Below are positions 10,950-23,849 of a DNA stretch of 64,000 nucleotides, piece by piece (the stretch's first letter is position 1; the number at the start of each line of letters is the position of its first letter). Source of the DNA: Hexactinellida sp. DTS-2022. Its lineage: Eukaryota; Porifera; Hexactinellida. The DNA lies in contig JAPNXP010000003.1 of assembly GCA_028753945.1 (NCBI GenBank), forward strand, positions 3,968,001 through 4,032,000. The letters run 5' to 3'. A program made the translations under genes and the position numbers. Under the pieces are notes generated by a model. It was given only the letters and a program-made list of their open reading frames with translations. It had not been told where the DNA came from and searched no databases.

Positions 10950-13190
10950 TGACTATATAATGAGCTAATTAAATATAAAATTTCTGATCATTATGAGGCA
11001 ATTTTAATTTACAAATTATGGTTTACATTAGAATTCCCCATGGTCGAATTACTCTTGGTAAATAGTTTATAACCATTATGATTATTTTCTACTGAGATAC
11101 AGTCACATTACTTGTGCCTCAAATGGCACGTGGCAGAGACACTATACCACCTAATGGATATTGGTAAAATGACTTGAAATCACAAGGTTTTTTAATTTAT
11201 AACTATAGTAAGATATGTATAGTCAGTGTAGTTAAACAGCCATTAATAAGTTACAAGGCGAATATTGTGTCCGATGTATATTTTTGTTGTTCAAATACTT
11301 TTGGCTGGTTAGTATGTAACTTTTAACAGCTGTAGTAAATTGCATTTAAACAACTGAGCTAAATACAATGTTCTCGCACATACGAAACAATAACCTTACA
11401 ACATGTTACATATTTCTCTCAAAATATTACACAATATACTTTTACACGTAATATATTAGGAGAATTTGCCAACCGTAAATGTAGTACAAATGAACAACAA
11501 ATTAACATTAATAAGCATAAGTCTCAACTGATAGCCAGCTTTTCGAAGTCAATTGAGAATCGCATTGGTAGACAGTAGAACATAGATTCAACTGAGAGAA
11601 GAACAAAGGGACAGTTTAACCTGTTGTAAAGTAAGAAAATATTCTGAATATAACTAAGTTAGGCAGGCAAATAATATTACATGTAACACACCGCACAGGA
11701 GAGCACGGGTTCAGCTTTGAACTGAGGAAGAAACAAAGTTAAATTGGCACTATCTACCACCAACATTTAAAAATAAGAATTGAATTAAAGATAAGTGAAT
11801 TCAAACTGTGTAAGTAGTTAATATGAGAGAGATCATATTTCTGCTATTCAGGTGGCCAGCATAACGAGTCTCCACGGAAAGGGAGATTGTTTTAGTTAAT
11901 GTGATAGGAATGTACTTTTGTGATGCATTTGTATATTTGTATATTATGTACAGTAGGAGGATCTACATTGATTACTATATAGGAATAGCAAAAACAAGAG
12001 ATGGTCTCATTGGTCTGTAATCACTTATATAGAAATAATCTAATGTAGGCAAACAGAGAGGCTACTATAATAAATCAGTAAAGGTGGGATCAACCTATGG
12101 GAACTTATGTATTTTGATCTACAGTCAACTCCGCTTAATTTAACCCGATTAAGAGGACTTTAGCGGAGAATCCGATTAACCGAAACTATTTTGAGGGTAT
12201 AACAATTTATTATATACTAGTAGTCTACTAGATTATGAATAGATAAATGTGTATACTACAAGGGTGATATAAATACATTTTTACACTTAAATTGGAATAA
12301 TTGACAGAATATTAACCGAATTTTACCCAATTAAGCTAAATTTAACCAATTTAACCGAAAATATATTTTGTATTAGCTCCTAATGGCATGATTCTGTTCC
12401 TTGAAAAAATGACCCCATAAAGCGGAGTTGACTGTATACAAATCGGGAATTCTTGCAACAAATAATTATAACAATTCAACAGTAGAATGAGCCTACGACA
12501 CTAAAATTTTCTCCTATAGTGTCAGAGAATATAAATATCGAATAAGCTCTTTTGTTACAAATTCCATTCCATTAAGCATCATTATGCCACATTATGTGAT
12601 AAAATATTAAAAATGCAAAATTCAGCTGAAATAACCAAATATTTGAATATGCAAAACTACTATTAAAATGATTAGGAGTGGGTGGCTGATATTTGCAGTG
12701 GCATTCGATATCGGGTGTATTGTTTGAACTTCAAACTGATAGCTAATTAAAGGTAGAAGTCTACAACGGTATTTAACAGAGAATAGTTAGCTCAAATCAC
12801 ATGTGGGACACAAATAACTTTCTATCATCTTAGCTCCATATTAGTTATTATCACCGTAATGTAAAATATTAATGGTTTAGTACATAGTATTACAACATTT
12901 GCTTTTAAAATGCTTGTAAATCTAAATAGAATCAGAAGTTTAAATCTATTAAAACAGTTTTTGTGCCAACTACTATATTACTGGTAACCGGAATAAGTGC
13001 ATAAAAATATTGATACTATTTCCAACAAAAATTATCCATTGCTAGCCTAGTTAAGATCTTGTTTAAGGTTTTAATTAGGAATCTGTTCACTTAATTATAA
13101 TCTGTAATCACCAAATATTATCTCCACCTGTTTTCATAGGACGTAAGCTGCAATATATTACTATAATAAGGATTGTCTAAAGACGGGAAT
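10950..13190. other. Gene-poor AT-rich stretch
   Basis: Apart from the MITE at 12120-12436 I see no coding frame longer than noise, no RNA gene and no clear repeat structure. Confidence 0.5.
12120..12436. mobile_element. pogo/mariner-type MITE
   Basis: TACAGTCAACTCCGCTTAA at the left and AAAGCGGAGTTGACTGTA at the right are inverse, each ending in the TA target dinucleotide. The interior repeats CGATTAA and TTAACCGAA motifs. Non-coding. Confidence 0.8.
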
Positions 13191-13234
13191 ATAATAAATA
13201 TATACTATTAAAACACAATTAATCTTTATGTGTA

Positions 13235-13300
13235 TATATGTTACAGTTAAAACGTATAATCAGTTATTATGTATAATAACTGATTATACGTTTTAACTGT

Positions 13301-13307
<7 letters not shown>
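13235..13307. repeat. Perfect hairpin, probable minimal MITE
   Basis: TATATGTTACAGTTAAAACG with TATAATCAGTTATTA and the exact inverse on the other side of a very short loop give arms of more than 30 bp. TACAGTTAAAACG resembles pogo-type ends. It lies beside a (TA)n run that leads into the Helitron array. Confidence 0.7.
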
Positions 13308-13336
<29 letters not shown>

Positions 13337-13896
13337 GAGGAATTGTTGTGTGTTTGTTTGTGTGTTTGTTTGTGTGTTTGTTTGTCCAGAATTAATTGGA
13401 AAGACTACGAGTCCCAGAAAGCTGAAAATTTGTATACAGGGGTAATTTTGTACTGCGACAACGATCTATTGGTTTTTGAAGAGAAATATTCACATTTGAA
13501 GGTGACAAAATATGTTAGCCAATTAAATTCGAGGGTTTGTTAGTATGGATTAGCAGATTTCATCAATTAGTATAAATAGATTGTGCATAATAAAAATATT
13601 TTCTGAGGCTGCAATTTGATTGATTGAAAATAAATTCATTTAACCAATCAATCATTTGTCTATTCTATTGCCTGTTTTTCTTTTAGTATTATTTTGATTC
13701 GAGCTTTCTTATCGTGCAACTGAAATTTATTGAGCTATTAAAACTCATTATTAATGTGATTGCTTTTGGGGAGGGAAAGGCCGCGAAGCGGCCGCTAATT
13801 GTATCGCGTAGTGCCTAACACGAATGAACAAAAGTCGCAAAGCGACTTTTGTGAGAGAGTGATCCGTCGCGAAGCGACCGAGACCGAAGGGCTCGT
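13308..13896 (+). mobile_element. Helitron-like element, array copy 1
   Basis: The 5' part is an AT-rich start (TATATAAAAAGAGGAATTG) followed by TGTGTTTG repeats. The 3' part has three GCGAAGCG hairpins (GGCCGCGAAGCGGCC, GTCGCAAAGCGAC, GTCGCGAAGCGAC) and ends CCGAGACCGAAGGGCTCGT. Lack of terminal inverted repeats, 3' hairpins and a fixed 3' end are Helitron/HINE features; the final CTCGT differs from the usual CTAGT. Copy 2 begins at the next base. An uninterrupted frame of about 52 codons (13382-13540) is also open in the copies at 13.9 kb and 58.0 kb. Confidence 0.6.
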
Positions 13897-14461
13897 ATAT
13901 AAAAAGAGGAATTGTTGTGTGTTTGTTTGTGTGTGTGTTTGTTTGTTTGTCCAGAATTAATTGGAAAGACTACGAGTCCCAGAATGCTGAAAGTTTTTAT
14001 ACAGGGGTAATTTTATACTGCGACAACGATCTATTGGTTTTTGAAGAGAAATATTCACATTTGAAGGTGACAAAATATGTTAGCCAATTAAATTCGAGGG
14101 TTTGTTAGTATGGATTAGCAGATTTCATCAATTAGTATAAATAGATTGTGCATAATAGAAATATTTTCTGAGGCTGCAATTTGATTGATTGAAAATAAAT
14201 TCATTTAACCAATCAATCATTTGTCTATTCAATTGCCTGTTTTTCGTTTAGTATTATTTTGATTCGAGCTTTCTTATCGTGCAACTGAAATTTATTGAGC
14301 TATTAAAACTCATTATTAATGTGATTGCTTTTAGGGAGGGAAAGGCCGCGAAGCGGCCGATAATTGTAACGCGTAGTGCCTAACACGAACAAACAAAAGT
14401 CGCGAAGCGACTTTTGTGAGAGAGTGATCCGTCGCGAAGCGACCGAGACCGAAGGGCTCGT
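13897..14461 (+). mobile_element. Helitron-like element, array copy 2
   Basis: This is nearly identical to copy 1 over its whole length, with the same GT-rich start, the same conserved mid-section and the same hairpin-rich 3' end. It abuts copy 1 without spacer and is followed directly by a copy with a different interior. Confidence 0.6.
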
Positions 14462-15123
14462 ATTATTAAATCTCGATTGTTGTGTGTTTGTGTGTTTGTC
14501 CGGATTGTATTAAAGTGATGGGGGAATATAAACCGCATTTATATAGGAGATATAGACTAAGTTCCAAATGTTATATTGGGTAAACAAATGTTATAATAGG
14601 TAAACAAATGTTATAATCGGTAAACAAGTATGCCGAACACGAATTTCGCGTTTATAAATTTATAATGTGAATATTTGTTGTTGTTGTTTACACAAAATAG
14701 GTAAACAAATAAAATAAAATTCAAAATCAACCTAGAAGTTAGCTTCCAACGGGTATTATAGGTAAACAAGTATGCTGAACACGAATTTCGCATTTATAAA
14801 TTTATAATATGAAGATTTGTTGTTGTTGTTGCACAAAGTAGGTAAACAAATTAATGAAAATTCAAATCAACCTAGAAGTTAGCTTTCAACGGATATATAG
14901 GTTAACAAGTATGCTGAACACGAATTTCGCATTTATAAATTTACAATATGAATATTTGTTGTTGTTGTTGTTGTTTACACAAATTAATGAAAAATTCAAA
15001 ATTATAGCGTCCCTTTTACCATTTTCATGGTAGAAAATTTGAGGAGTAAGGCCGCACAGCGGCCGTTAACTTGAGGTGCGTAGCACCGATCTGTCGCAAA
15101 GCGACCGAGACCGAAGGGCTCGT
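14462..15123 (+). mobile_element. Helitron-like element with internal tandem repeats, array copy 3
   Basis: The 5' end TATTATTAAATCTCGATTG is followed by GTGT-rich sequence and TTTGTCCGGATT. The interior holds about three units of a roughly 140-bp tandem repeat (each with AGTATGCTGAACACGAATTT and a TTGTTGTTGTT run). The 3' end is the same CCGAGACCGAAGGGCTCGT as in copies 1 and 2. Confidence 0.6.
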
Positions 15124-15924
15124 ATATATATATTATTAAATCTCGATTGTTGTTTGTTTGTGTGTGTGTTTGTCCGGATTATATTAAAGTGATGGGGGAA
15201 TAGAAACAGCAATTAATATTGGGATATAAACTAACTTGCAAATGTTATAATAGGTAAACAAATGTTATAATAGGTAAACAAGTATGCTGAATTCGAATTT
15301 CGCGTTTATAAATTTATAATATTAACATTTGTTGTTGTTGTTTACACAAAATAGATAAACAAATTAATGAAAATTCAAAATCAACCTAGAAGTGAGCTTT
15401 CAACGAATATTATAGGTAAACAAGTTAGCTGAACACGATTTTCGCGGTTAAAATTTCTAATATGAATATTTGTTGTGGTTGTTTACACAAAATAGGTAAA
15501 CAAATTAATGAAAATTCAAAATCAACCTAGAAGTTAGCTTTCAACGGGTATTGTATGCTGAACACGAATTTCGCGTTATATTTTCTAATATGAATATTTG
15601 TTGTTGTTGTTTACTCAAAATAGCCAAACAATTTAATGAAAATTCAAAATCAAAAGAGAAGTTAGCTTTCAATGGGTATTATAAGTAAACAAGTGTGCTG
15701 AACACGAATTTCGCATTTATACAATTCTAATATGAGTATTTGTTGTTGTTGTTGTTGTTTACACAAATAGGTAAACAAATTAATCAAAATCAAAATCATA
15801 ACGTCCCTTTCTACGATTTCCATGGTAGAAAATGTGAGGAGTAAGGCCGCATAGGCATAGCGGCCGTTAACTTGAGGTGCGTAGCACCGATCTGTCGCAA
15901 AGCGACCGAGACCGAAGGGCTCGT
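15124..15924 (+). mobile_element. Helitron-like element with internal tandem repeats, array copy 4
   Basis: Same termini as copy 3, with about four internal tandem units. It ends at GGGCTCGT and is followed by a short (TA)n tract that separates it from the inverted copy 5. Confidence 0.6.
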
Positions 15925-15959
15925 ATATATATATATATATATATTTGCATATATATAAT

Positions 15960-17276
15960 ACGAGCCCTTCGGTCTCGGTCGCTTTGCGACAGATCGGTGC
16001 TACGCACCTCAAGTTAACGGCCGCTGTGCGGCCTTACTCCTCACATTTTCTACCATAGAAATGGTAGAAAGGGACGTTATGTTTTAGAATTTTCATAAAT
16101 TTGTTTACCTATTTGTGTAAACAACAACAACAACAAATACTCATATTATAATTTTATAAATGCGAAATTCGTGTTCAGCACACTTGTTTACTTATAATAC
16201 CCATTGAAAGCTAACTTCTAGGTTGATTTTGAATTTTCATTAATTTGTTTAGCTATTTTGTGTAAACAACAACAACAAATATTCATATTATAAATTTATA
16301 AACGCGAAAATCGTGTTCAGCATACTTGTTTACCTATAATACTCGTTGAAAGCTAACTTCTAGGTTGATTCTGAATTTTCATTAATTTGTTTACCTATTT
16401 TGTGTAAACAACAACAACAAATATTCATATTATAAATTTTTAACCGCGAAAATCGTGTTCAGCATACTTGTTTACCTATAATACCCGTTGAAAGCTAACT
16501 TCTAGGTTGATTTTGAATTTTCATTAATTTGTTTACCTATTTTGTGTAAACAACAACAACAAATATTCATATTATAAATTTTGACCGCGAAAATCGTGTT
16601 CAGCATACTTGTTTACCTATAATACTCGTTGAAAGCTAACTTCTAGGTTGATTCTGAATTTTCATTAATTTGTTTACCTATTTTGTGTAAACAACAACAA
16701 CAAATATTCATATTATAAATTTTTAACCGCGAAAATCGTGTTCAGCATACTTGTTTACCTATAATACCCGTTGAAAGCTAACTTCTAGGTTGATTTTGAA
16801 TTTTCATTAATTTGTTTACCTATTTTGTGTAAACAACAACAACAAATATTCATATTATAAATTTTTGACCGCGAAAATCGTGTTCAGCATACTTGTTTAC
16901 TTATAATACCCGTTGAAAGCTAACTTCTAGGTTGATTTTGAATTTTCATTAATTTGTTTACCTATTTTGTGTAAACAACAACAACAAATATTAATATTAT
17001 AAATTTTTAACCGCGAAAATCGTGTTCAGCATACTTGTTTACCTATAATACCCGTTGGAAGCTAACTTCTAGGTTGATTTTGAATTTTATTTTATTTGTT
17101 TACCTATTTTGTGTAAACAACAACAACAACAAATATTAATATGATAAATTTATAAACGCGAAATTCGTGTTCAGCATACTTGTTTACCTATTATAACATT
17201 TGGAACTTAGTCTCTATCTCAATAATAAATGCGGTTTCTAGTCCCCCATCACTTTAATACAATCCGGACAAACAAA

Positions 17277-17325
<49 letters not shown>

Positions 17326-17350
17326 AACAATCGAGATTTAATAATATAGA
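15960..17350 (-). mobile_element. Helitron-like element with eight tandem units, inverted array copy 5
   Basis: It begins (as read on +) with ACGAGCCCTTCGGTCTCGG, the inverse of the shared 3' end. It then has about eight units with a period near 142 bp (16080-17200), an (AC)n microsatellite at about 17278-17318, and ends with CGAGATTTAATAATATAGA, the inverse of the TC-starting 5' end. Copies 4 and 5 therefore face each other 3' end to 3' end. Confidence 0.65.
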
Positions 17351-17792
17351 TATATATTTGTTTGTATGTACAGAATTGATTGAAGAAACTACAATACCCA
17401 CAGGGCTGGTTTTTGGCATGAAGGAGTATTTTGGGTCTGGCGAGGACAAGTTCGAATCTTGAACGAAAATTCACACCTACCATGGAATTATGAAGTCATT
17501 GTCACATTTTTGAAAGTGTGAAAAATCGAGATAATTGCTTTAACTCAATCACCATGAGAGAGAAAGACGTGAAAATTTAATACAATATGTACATTAATAG
17601 TACCAATATATCCCCCACCAAAATCACAAATATGCTTACTCATTGTCAAAATTTACAAAATATTATTCACTGAAAAAATTAATAGTTTTCTTCTTTGCGA
17701 GGCACGAAGTGCGCACACATAACAACCGCGAAGCTGTTGTTGTGTGGGGTGCGACACGTCGCGAAGCGACCGAGCAAGCGTAGCGCGCTAAT
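17351..17792 (+). mobile_element. Helitron, second family
   Basis: The 5' region (TATATATTTGTTTGTATGTA, then GAATTGATTGAAGAAA) is shared with the element starting at 60030. The 3' region has CGAAGTGCG and CGCGAAGC hairpins and GTCGCGAAGCGAC, and ends AGCGTAGCGCGCTAAT, a good match to a Helitron hairpin plus CTRRT terminus. Confidence 0.65.
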
Positions 17793-18099
17793 ATGAAATA
17801 ATATTACAAGCAATATAATAGGAATTGGTATTAATTATTAGTTAAGAATTCGCTTTTTAATACTTACAGCGTGTTAACCAATAAATCAGCTAAACCAATT
17901 CTAGTTTATATTAAGTTGTGAACAATTAATAAAACAATACCTAGTTATAATTAAACTGATAACTACTTTGTTACGGTATTGTAACTAGGTGCATTCTTAG
18001 TATTCTTACTAAAGCACAATATTAAGACTCAATAATTAGTGTAATAATATAAAGTCAGAAATCTTCAACATCCAGACGCTGAGGAGGATGTAAATACTT

Positions 18100-18363
18100 C
18101 CAAGAGATAATCTTGCTGAAGATAATCCAGCATTTGGTGTGGATAATAAGAGAAGCTCTTAAATACGAGAAGCAGATCAGTTTAATGATCCAATCGATAA
18201 GGATTCGAATGAATCACTCAATAGACTCAATAGAGTAGTTCTCAGGTTCAACAGAAGGATTACAGAGACTAAGTCATTTGTTTTAATAGTTGATTGCAAG
18301 AAATCTGCGCCTAATACTGTGTACAAGCCGATTAGTAGGAATATTCAATCTAAAGATTTATGA
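18100..18363 (+). other. Coding-like fragment of unknown origin
   Basis: From 18163 a 66-codon open frame (starting IREADQFNDPIDKDSNESL and ending at TGA 18361-18363) has no ATG but looks protein-like. It is preceded in the same frame by DNLAEDNPAFGVDNK and one stop (TAA at 18160). I do not recognise the protein. It may be an internal exon or a decaying transposon gene, and could also be chance. Confidence 0.25.
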
Positions 18364-18745
18364 CAATAATAAAGCAAAATACTTTGAAATAAATAGTGGC
18401 TTCATATCGCCTGCTCAACACTGCTCCATTAATTGCATGCACAAATAAAAGTCAAATTATTAAAAGAGAATACCAGACCGTTTAGTAAATCAGCTGCATT
18501 TCGGTAATAGTAATAAGTTAACCGAATTCTATATAAATACAGCTGCTTATATATATACCATTCATTCCGACGAATCTACACGTTTGTGTGAAATATTATA
18601 CTAATAAAACCAGTTTCTCGATAGATAATATATATAGTATTGTAAATAGAGCGGTAATTCGTACTATGTTAATTCAAATAAAATCGTTTGAAATAAGTTT
18701 AGCACTACAGTATGAAATGTTCCAAAATGTATAATGAATATATTA

Positions 18746-18892
18746 CAAGCCGCCGCAAGCGGTCAGGTCAGTCACCCATGTCGTGACCAATTTTTATCAA
18801 GTGCTTAGGCCAATAGCCTGACCACTCATACGTCACTAGTTAGGTCAGTCACCCATGGCCTGACCACTTTATAACTGCTTCCGCCGGCCCTG
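18746..18892. mobile_element. Degenerate hAT MITE related to the 41428-43274 element
   Basis: It ends GCTTCCGCCGGCCCTG, the same terminus as the large hAT at 41428-43274. The start CAAGCCGCCGCAAGCGG is a mutated inverse. Inside, GGTCAGTCACCCATG appears twice. No target duplication remains. Confidence 0.5.
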
Positions 18893-21182
18893 TACTATGC
18901 AGGAGTCAATTAGAGATGTTTAAAAATTAATCTTCATATAATGTAAATGATGGACCTGATTACCAGTACAGTTCTGTTATTAACATAAATACAAAGTACC
19001 AAATCAACACAAAACAAAGCTCTCTGATAAAGTAATAGATGTAATATTGAATCATTTATCCAATAGCCCTGAATGTGATTTTATAGTCATAATAAACTCC
19101 CACTCTGATCCTTCACTCAAAAGGTTCATGTAGCCAGCAAGTCTGTGTGTGCCGCAATTAACATTAATAACATCATAATTAATTAAAAAGTAAGCACACA
19201 ATGTATTAATATATTGCATGCTGTGTCTAATGTAATATGTAGCAGATTTAAGAGAATATATTGTGAATAGAATAACATACGTAGTTAAATTAATATGTCA
19301 TGGAATAGCTTGTTTTCTCGAATAGTATTCTTCTGAAAAATCCAGAAATAATATTTAAGTGGATTCTAATGGTTCTCAGCGACAGTAAACAATTAAAAAT
19401 TTCCTAAATTAGACTTCACTTTTCAAATAAAATTTCAAATTTCTACAAAGTACAAACCACTCCAGAGGGGTAAAGTGTATCCCTGAGAATAACCATAAGA
19501 TAGAAGTCTAAAATAGTCAACGATATGATTATGTAAACAATAAATACATTCAGCATAGGACAAAATACGTTAATTACTATGCACTGAAACAAGTTCTTTG
19601 GCCATGTCAAAAGTGGCACGGTAGAACACCTGGTAACTCAATTAGCTATCCCTAATTAAAATTATTCTGCATGTCCAAATAGTATCAATGTCGGTCAATA
19701 AGTCTCCGTGACAGAGGCGGCGCGAGGATGGGGCCAGGTTGGGCCTGTGCTCCACCTAAAATGTAAGTGTGCCCCAGTTTAATAGCCTGTGCTCCGTGAT
19801 ATCCACACGAAAATTTCCTGAATTATCTTAAGTTAAGTAATTAGGACACACAGCATAGATTAAGTATTGGTGTACAACACTCATGTGGAGAAAGAGATGT
19901 ATCAGTGCTCACACGAATTACCAGTGTATTAAAATAAAATTTATAAGCGAGTCAAAATATCGTTTTGGAGAAACACAGATTAATTAGTTAATTTATTAGT
20001 TTATTTCAGGCAATATTAAACTGAGAATATCCTAAATAACTAGGTGAGTTATAGTAAAATACCTTGCAATATTCCAGTTCTAATTAACAAAAAACCATAA
20101 ATTAACCTAAATTCATAAGTGTCTGCTATTAGTCAGAATGATGTTAACTTAAGTGAAAGAATTGTGAATTTAGTAAACAAAATATTACGTAACTATTGCT
20201 ACGATTGCGATGCACATTAGCAAGTATAATTGCTAACTTCTAAAAACTGATAATTAATACTGATGGTATAACAGCAATAAATATGATACCAGGATTCTGT
20301 GAGAATTATTAATCACAGAGAACATAATTAATTATAGAATTGAACCATGATATATTAATGCAATGAGCTTATGGAAACAATCAATACGGAAACAAAATAT
20401 TTCCAAATTGTAAAGCACAAATTAATTAAAGTAATAGGAAAAACAGATGGTATGAGATAAGAAATCAAATAGTAAACTCAACTTCAGCTGACTGAGAAGT
20501 AATGACATATTACAGAACATAATATAATCGTTAAAGCGCACATGAAATGGGGAATAAAATCGCGGTATTTCACATCGGGCATTATAAGAATCATTGATAC
20601 AAACGTAATCTGTAATAGACACATAGCCGCGCTAATATATCACTGAATCAATCTAATCAGTAGCCTTAGACTGTTACAACTGATTATGTTGCAATAACAT
20701 ACACACTACACATTCAATAATATAATTTATAAGAATTCATTTGCTAAATAAATATTTCACTTTGTAGTCGAACAAAAAGTAAAATATTGTAAAGATTATT
20801 GTTTGAAATTATAGTAGGCCAACGCTAATCCGAACAACCCTGTACCACTGACAAAACTGTTGTTTGGAATAGTGATTATAATTGAGTATATTTAGATTAT
20901 ACACGGTACGGTCAGGTATTGTCAGATTATGAACATTCAAGGGATCAAAAAAATTTGTCCATAAAAGAGACTTAATATAATAAGCGAAATAAACTAAAAT
21001 ATGAACCTTATGCATGTTTCTAAATTGGGATCATAGGCCTTCTTCACAATAAAGTTTCCAAATTAAAAGAAGAAAATTAGTCATCAATACGCAGACCTGA
21101 CTTTAGTATGTAAAATGCATTGTTGTTAAGTACTACCTATCCAATGAGTACGCACTTATTAGGAACTCTAGTTAATTCAAAC

Positions 21183-21311
21183 ATTCGCTAATCCGACCCT
21201 AGGTAGGTAGTTGAAGTCAGTATTGATAAAAATGTGATGTCTGGCCGAAATACTGTTCGATTAGTGCGGGTACGAATTAACGAGGTTCAGATTAGCGAGG
21301 GTGTACTGTAA
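21183..21311. mobile_element. Truncated pogo-type MITE
   Basis: It begins near CGCTAATCCGACCCT and ends CAGATTAGCGAGGGTGTACTGTA, matching the ends of the complete element at 54630-55102. A related CGCTAATCCGAACA segment lies at about 20821, so the copy may be larger and interrupted. Confidence 0.5.
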
Positions 21312-21584
21312 TTCAAACAATAAGCAAACTCCTTCAAACATAATTACAACTTTGTACTATGCAAAGTAGACAACAGTGATTGTCAATTAAAAAGAAGTAT
21401 AACGTGAAGTGTTTCTTTCAATTGTTATACTATTCGTATTGGTAGTGCCACTTAAAGCTTTGTTCTTTGTGAATATACTTCTAAGAAAATATGTAATTGA
21501 TTTAGAATTAAGAAAATGTGAAGTTGCACGAGTTTTATAGTATCAGACGAACACAGCTGGCAATATTTATTTCAGTTAATACAT

Positions 21585-21664
21585 CGTTATAATGAAATAC
21601 CCGCTTATAACGAAATGGAGATTTAGGGTCTCAAGCACTTCGTTATAACGAGAGTTCACTGTAT
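21585..21664. mobile_element. Fragment of a pogo-type MITE
   Basis: CGTTATAATGAAATACCCG at the left and CGTTATAACGAGAGTTCACT followed by GTA at the right form short imperfect inverted repeats of the pogo type. Confidence 0.4.
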
Positions 21665-23773
21665 TGTAATCAAACCATTTCTCCTCTTGACTCAATAATT
21701 TCCCTTTAAAATGTGTAAAATACTGACGTCATGTCGATACAGTATTGTTGTAAAGTTGTAACTTTGTTTCCACATAATATTAATTGGTATTTTTAACACT
21801 AATTATATCGTGACGAGTCATTAATTAGGTTAGTAAGGTAACTACTACAGGGGCTAACTTGCCAATCCTCCATGCTCCAGGAATCCCTGGACTAGCCAAG
21901 GATTCAGTTGAAAATCCAAGGTATTTAGAGCATTATCTATGAATAATGACTTAAAGTTTTGTTTTAATAAATATTCGATACATCGGTGATAAAAAAATCC
22001 AAGAAAATAACTCGAGAAATGTGATATGTACACGTATATCCATTCCAGGTACATATTTAACAATTGAAATCCAAGTAAATCTACAAATCCATATAAAAAT
22101 CCAAATTTCTATGGAAATTTATTATTTTGACAATAATATCTGGGATTTTTTTGAGGTTTGGTAACTTGTAAGTACGAAAATAAAATTGATTAATTTGGAC
22201 ATGAGACGAGGCCATATTTACAGCAAAGTGAGAGAGTGGAGATATTAATAAGGTAACTAAGAGATTGACTCAGGTGCGCGAGGTATTACAAATATTTATT
22301 ACAAGTCATGTTACATAATCAGAGAGAATAGATAAGAACTATCTTATCTATATTTTAATTAGTAAAGTAATCCACAGCGAATATGGTAACTCAATAAGAA
22401 TTGCAATTTGAGGAGGACCTAACTATTCTAATTAGTATTACAATGTATGGAATTCTATTTAGATTTCAAATGAATCGAATTGCAATCGCACGTGAGTAAC
22501 ATTATTATACAGCTATTCCATCAGGATATTATTTATCCTCTATCAGTGATTCAGTATACATGTATATTACAATCTAGGTATTAACTCAAAAACAGAGGGT
22601 AATTAATAACTCCACCTCTGCTAATAAATATTACCCAATATAGAGTTACACAATTCTACAATTTTTCCAGTGATTACATTATATTCGTCATAACTATTAG
22701 ATAGACAAAGCAGGGATTGATTGTACCGGAAAAATTGGGGAAATAAAATTAATAGATGCGGGGAAATTAGTTCAAATTACGGCTCCATCTTTCTGAACAC
22801 ACATATCCTACTGCACTATCTATCTACTAAGCCATTAGAGTCGAGGAAACAATCGTCAAAGCATCCGTACAGTAGAATAGGTCCGTGAATAGTTTGGATG
22901 CCATACAAATATTAGGAACATTAACAAACTATCTCGTCATATCAGTTCCATAAGATATCAAACTTGTTATGTCATTACAATAGTTGTCTAGAGCTGTAGC
23001 ATGTAGATTCATGCAAATGGTAATCGTCTAAATCGAATAAATTAACATCATTATTTGTCTGGTAATTTGGTGATAATTAAATAATAATAATATATTATGA
23101 TTGAATTCTGGAGAGGAGCGATACGATTGCCCTCAGCATTACCGCTATTAACAGGTGTTACAGACAATTGACTGGAGTGTCGTGTAGGCAATTATATTTA
23201 ATACTTCTATATATATATATAATATTAAGTTATATTATATATATATATATATATAGGAAAGTAAATTGCGGTTAATAAAAAGAGATATTGCCTATGTTAC
23301 TAAATAAATTCGTGTTAATAGAAATATTAATTAAATATTAAAATGTAATAAATCACCCACAATAATTTTGCAACTAAATTCGAAGGATTAATTGAGTAGA
23401 AACCGTATGAGATTATAAATTAATTGTGAGAATCAATTAAGTTGAACTTTGTTCTCCAAGTGATTTGAATCTGAGTGTTCCATTGAGAGACTAATTATAC
23501 TAATGGGAGATTAACTCAAGTTGCGTAGAGGACAAAACTGAATTGATTTATTCTAAATCTTCAAAGCGAAATGAAAATTAATTAAAATGTAGGTAAAATG
23601 AAAATATATTTCCAACTGATAAAAGTATATTAGATAGCTACCTGGACACAAAGTCTATACTAATTTGGCTTCGAATATACTATAGTACTATATTACTATA
23701 GCATAGAACTAGCTAACATTATTAACCTATAGAGTGGCATATTAATATAACTCTAGTACACTGGCCTAACTAG

Positions 23774-23781
23774 TATAAATA
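23774..23781 (+). promoter_or_regulatory. Candidate TATA box
   Basis: TATAAATA lies 69 bp upstream of the ATG at 23850. In this AT-rich DNA such matches are common, so this rests only on its position. Confidence 0.25.
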
Positions 23782-23849
23782 GATTCAGAAATGCCAGAAA
23801 TAATATACTACTCAATTCAGCTTTAGAAATAAAATTATTATTGACAATA

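Larger units (their letters stand above)
18893..23770. other. Long gene-poor AT-rich region
   Basis: Nearly 5 kb without a supportable gene. It contains a single hAT-type end (CAGAGGCGGCGCGAGG, near 19710), pogo-type fragments at 21183-21311 and 21585-21664, and a (TA)n palindrome at about 23205-23257. Short frames on either strand lack protein character. Confidence 0.5.

Noticed and set aside
16080-17200. Regular repeats suggesting a CRISPR-like array
   Set aside because: The whole 140-bp unit is repeated, with no unique spacers; it is an internal satellite of a Helitron-like element in an animal genome.
17229-17483. Overlapping frames with poly-TH or poly-CV stretches
   Set aside because: They run through the (AC)n microsatellite at the boundary of two Helitron-like elements.
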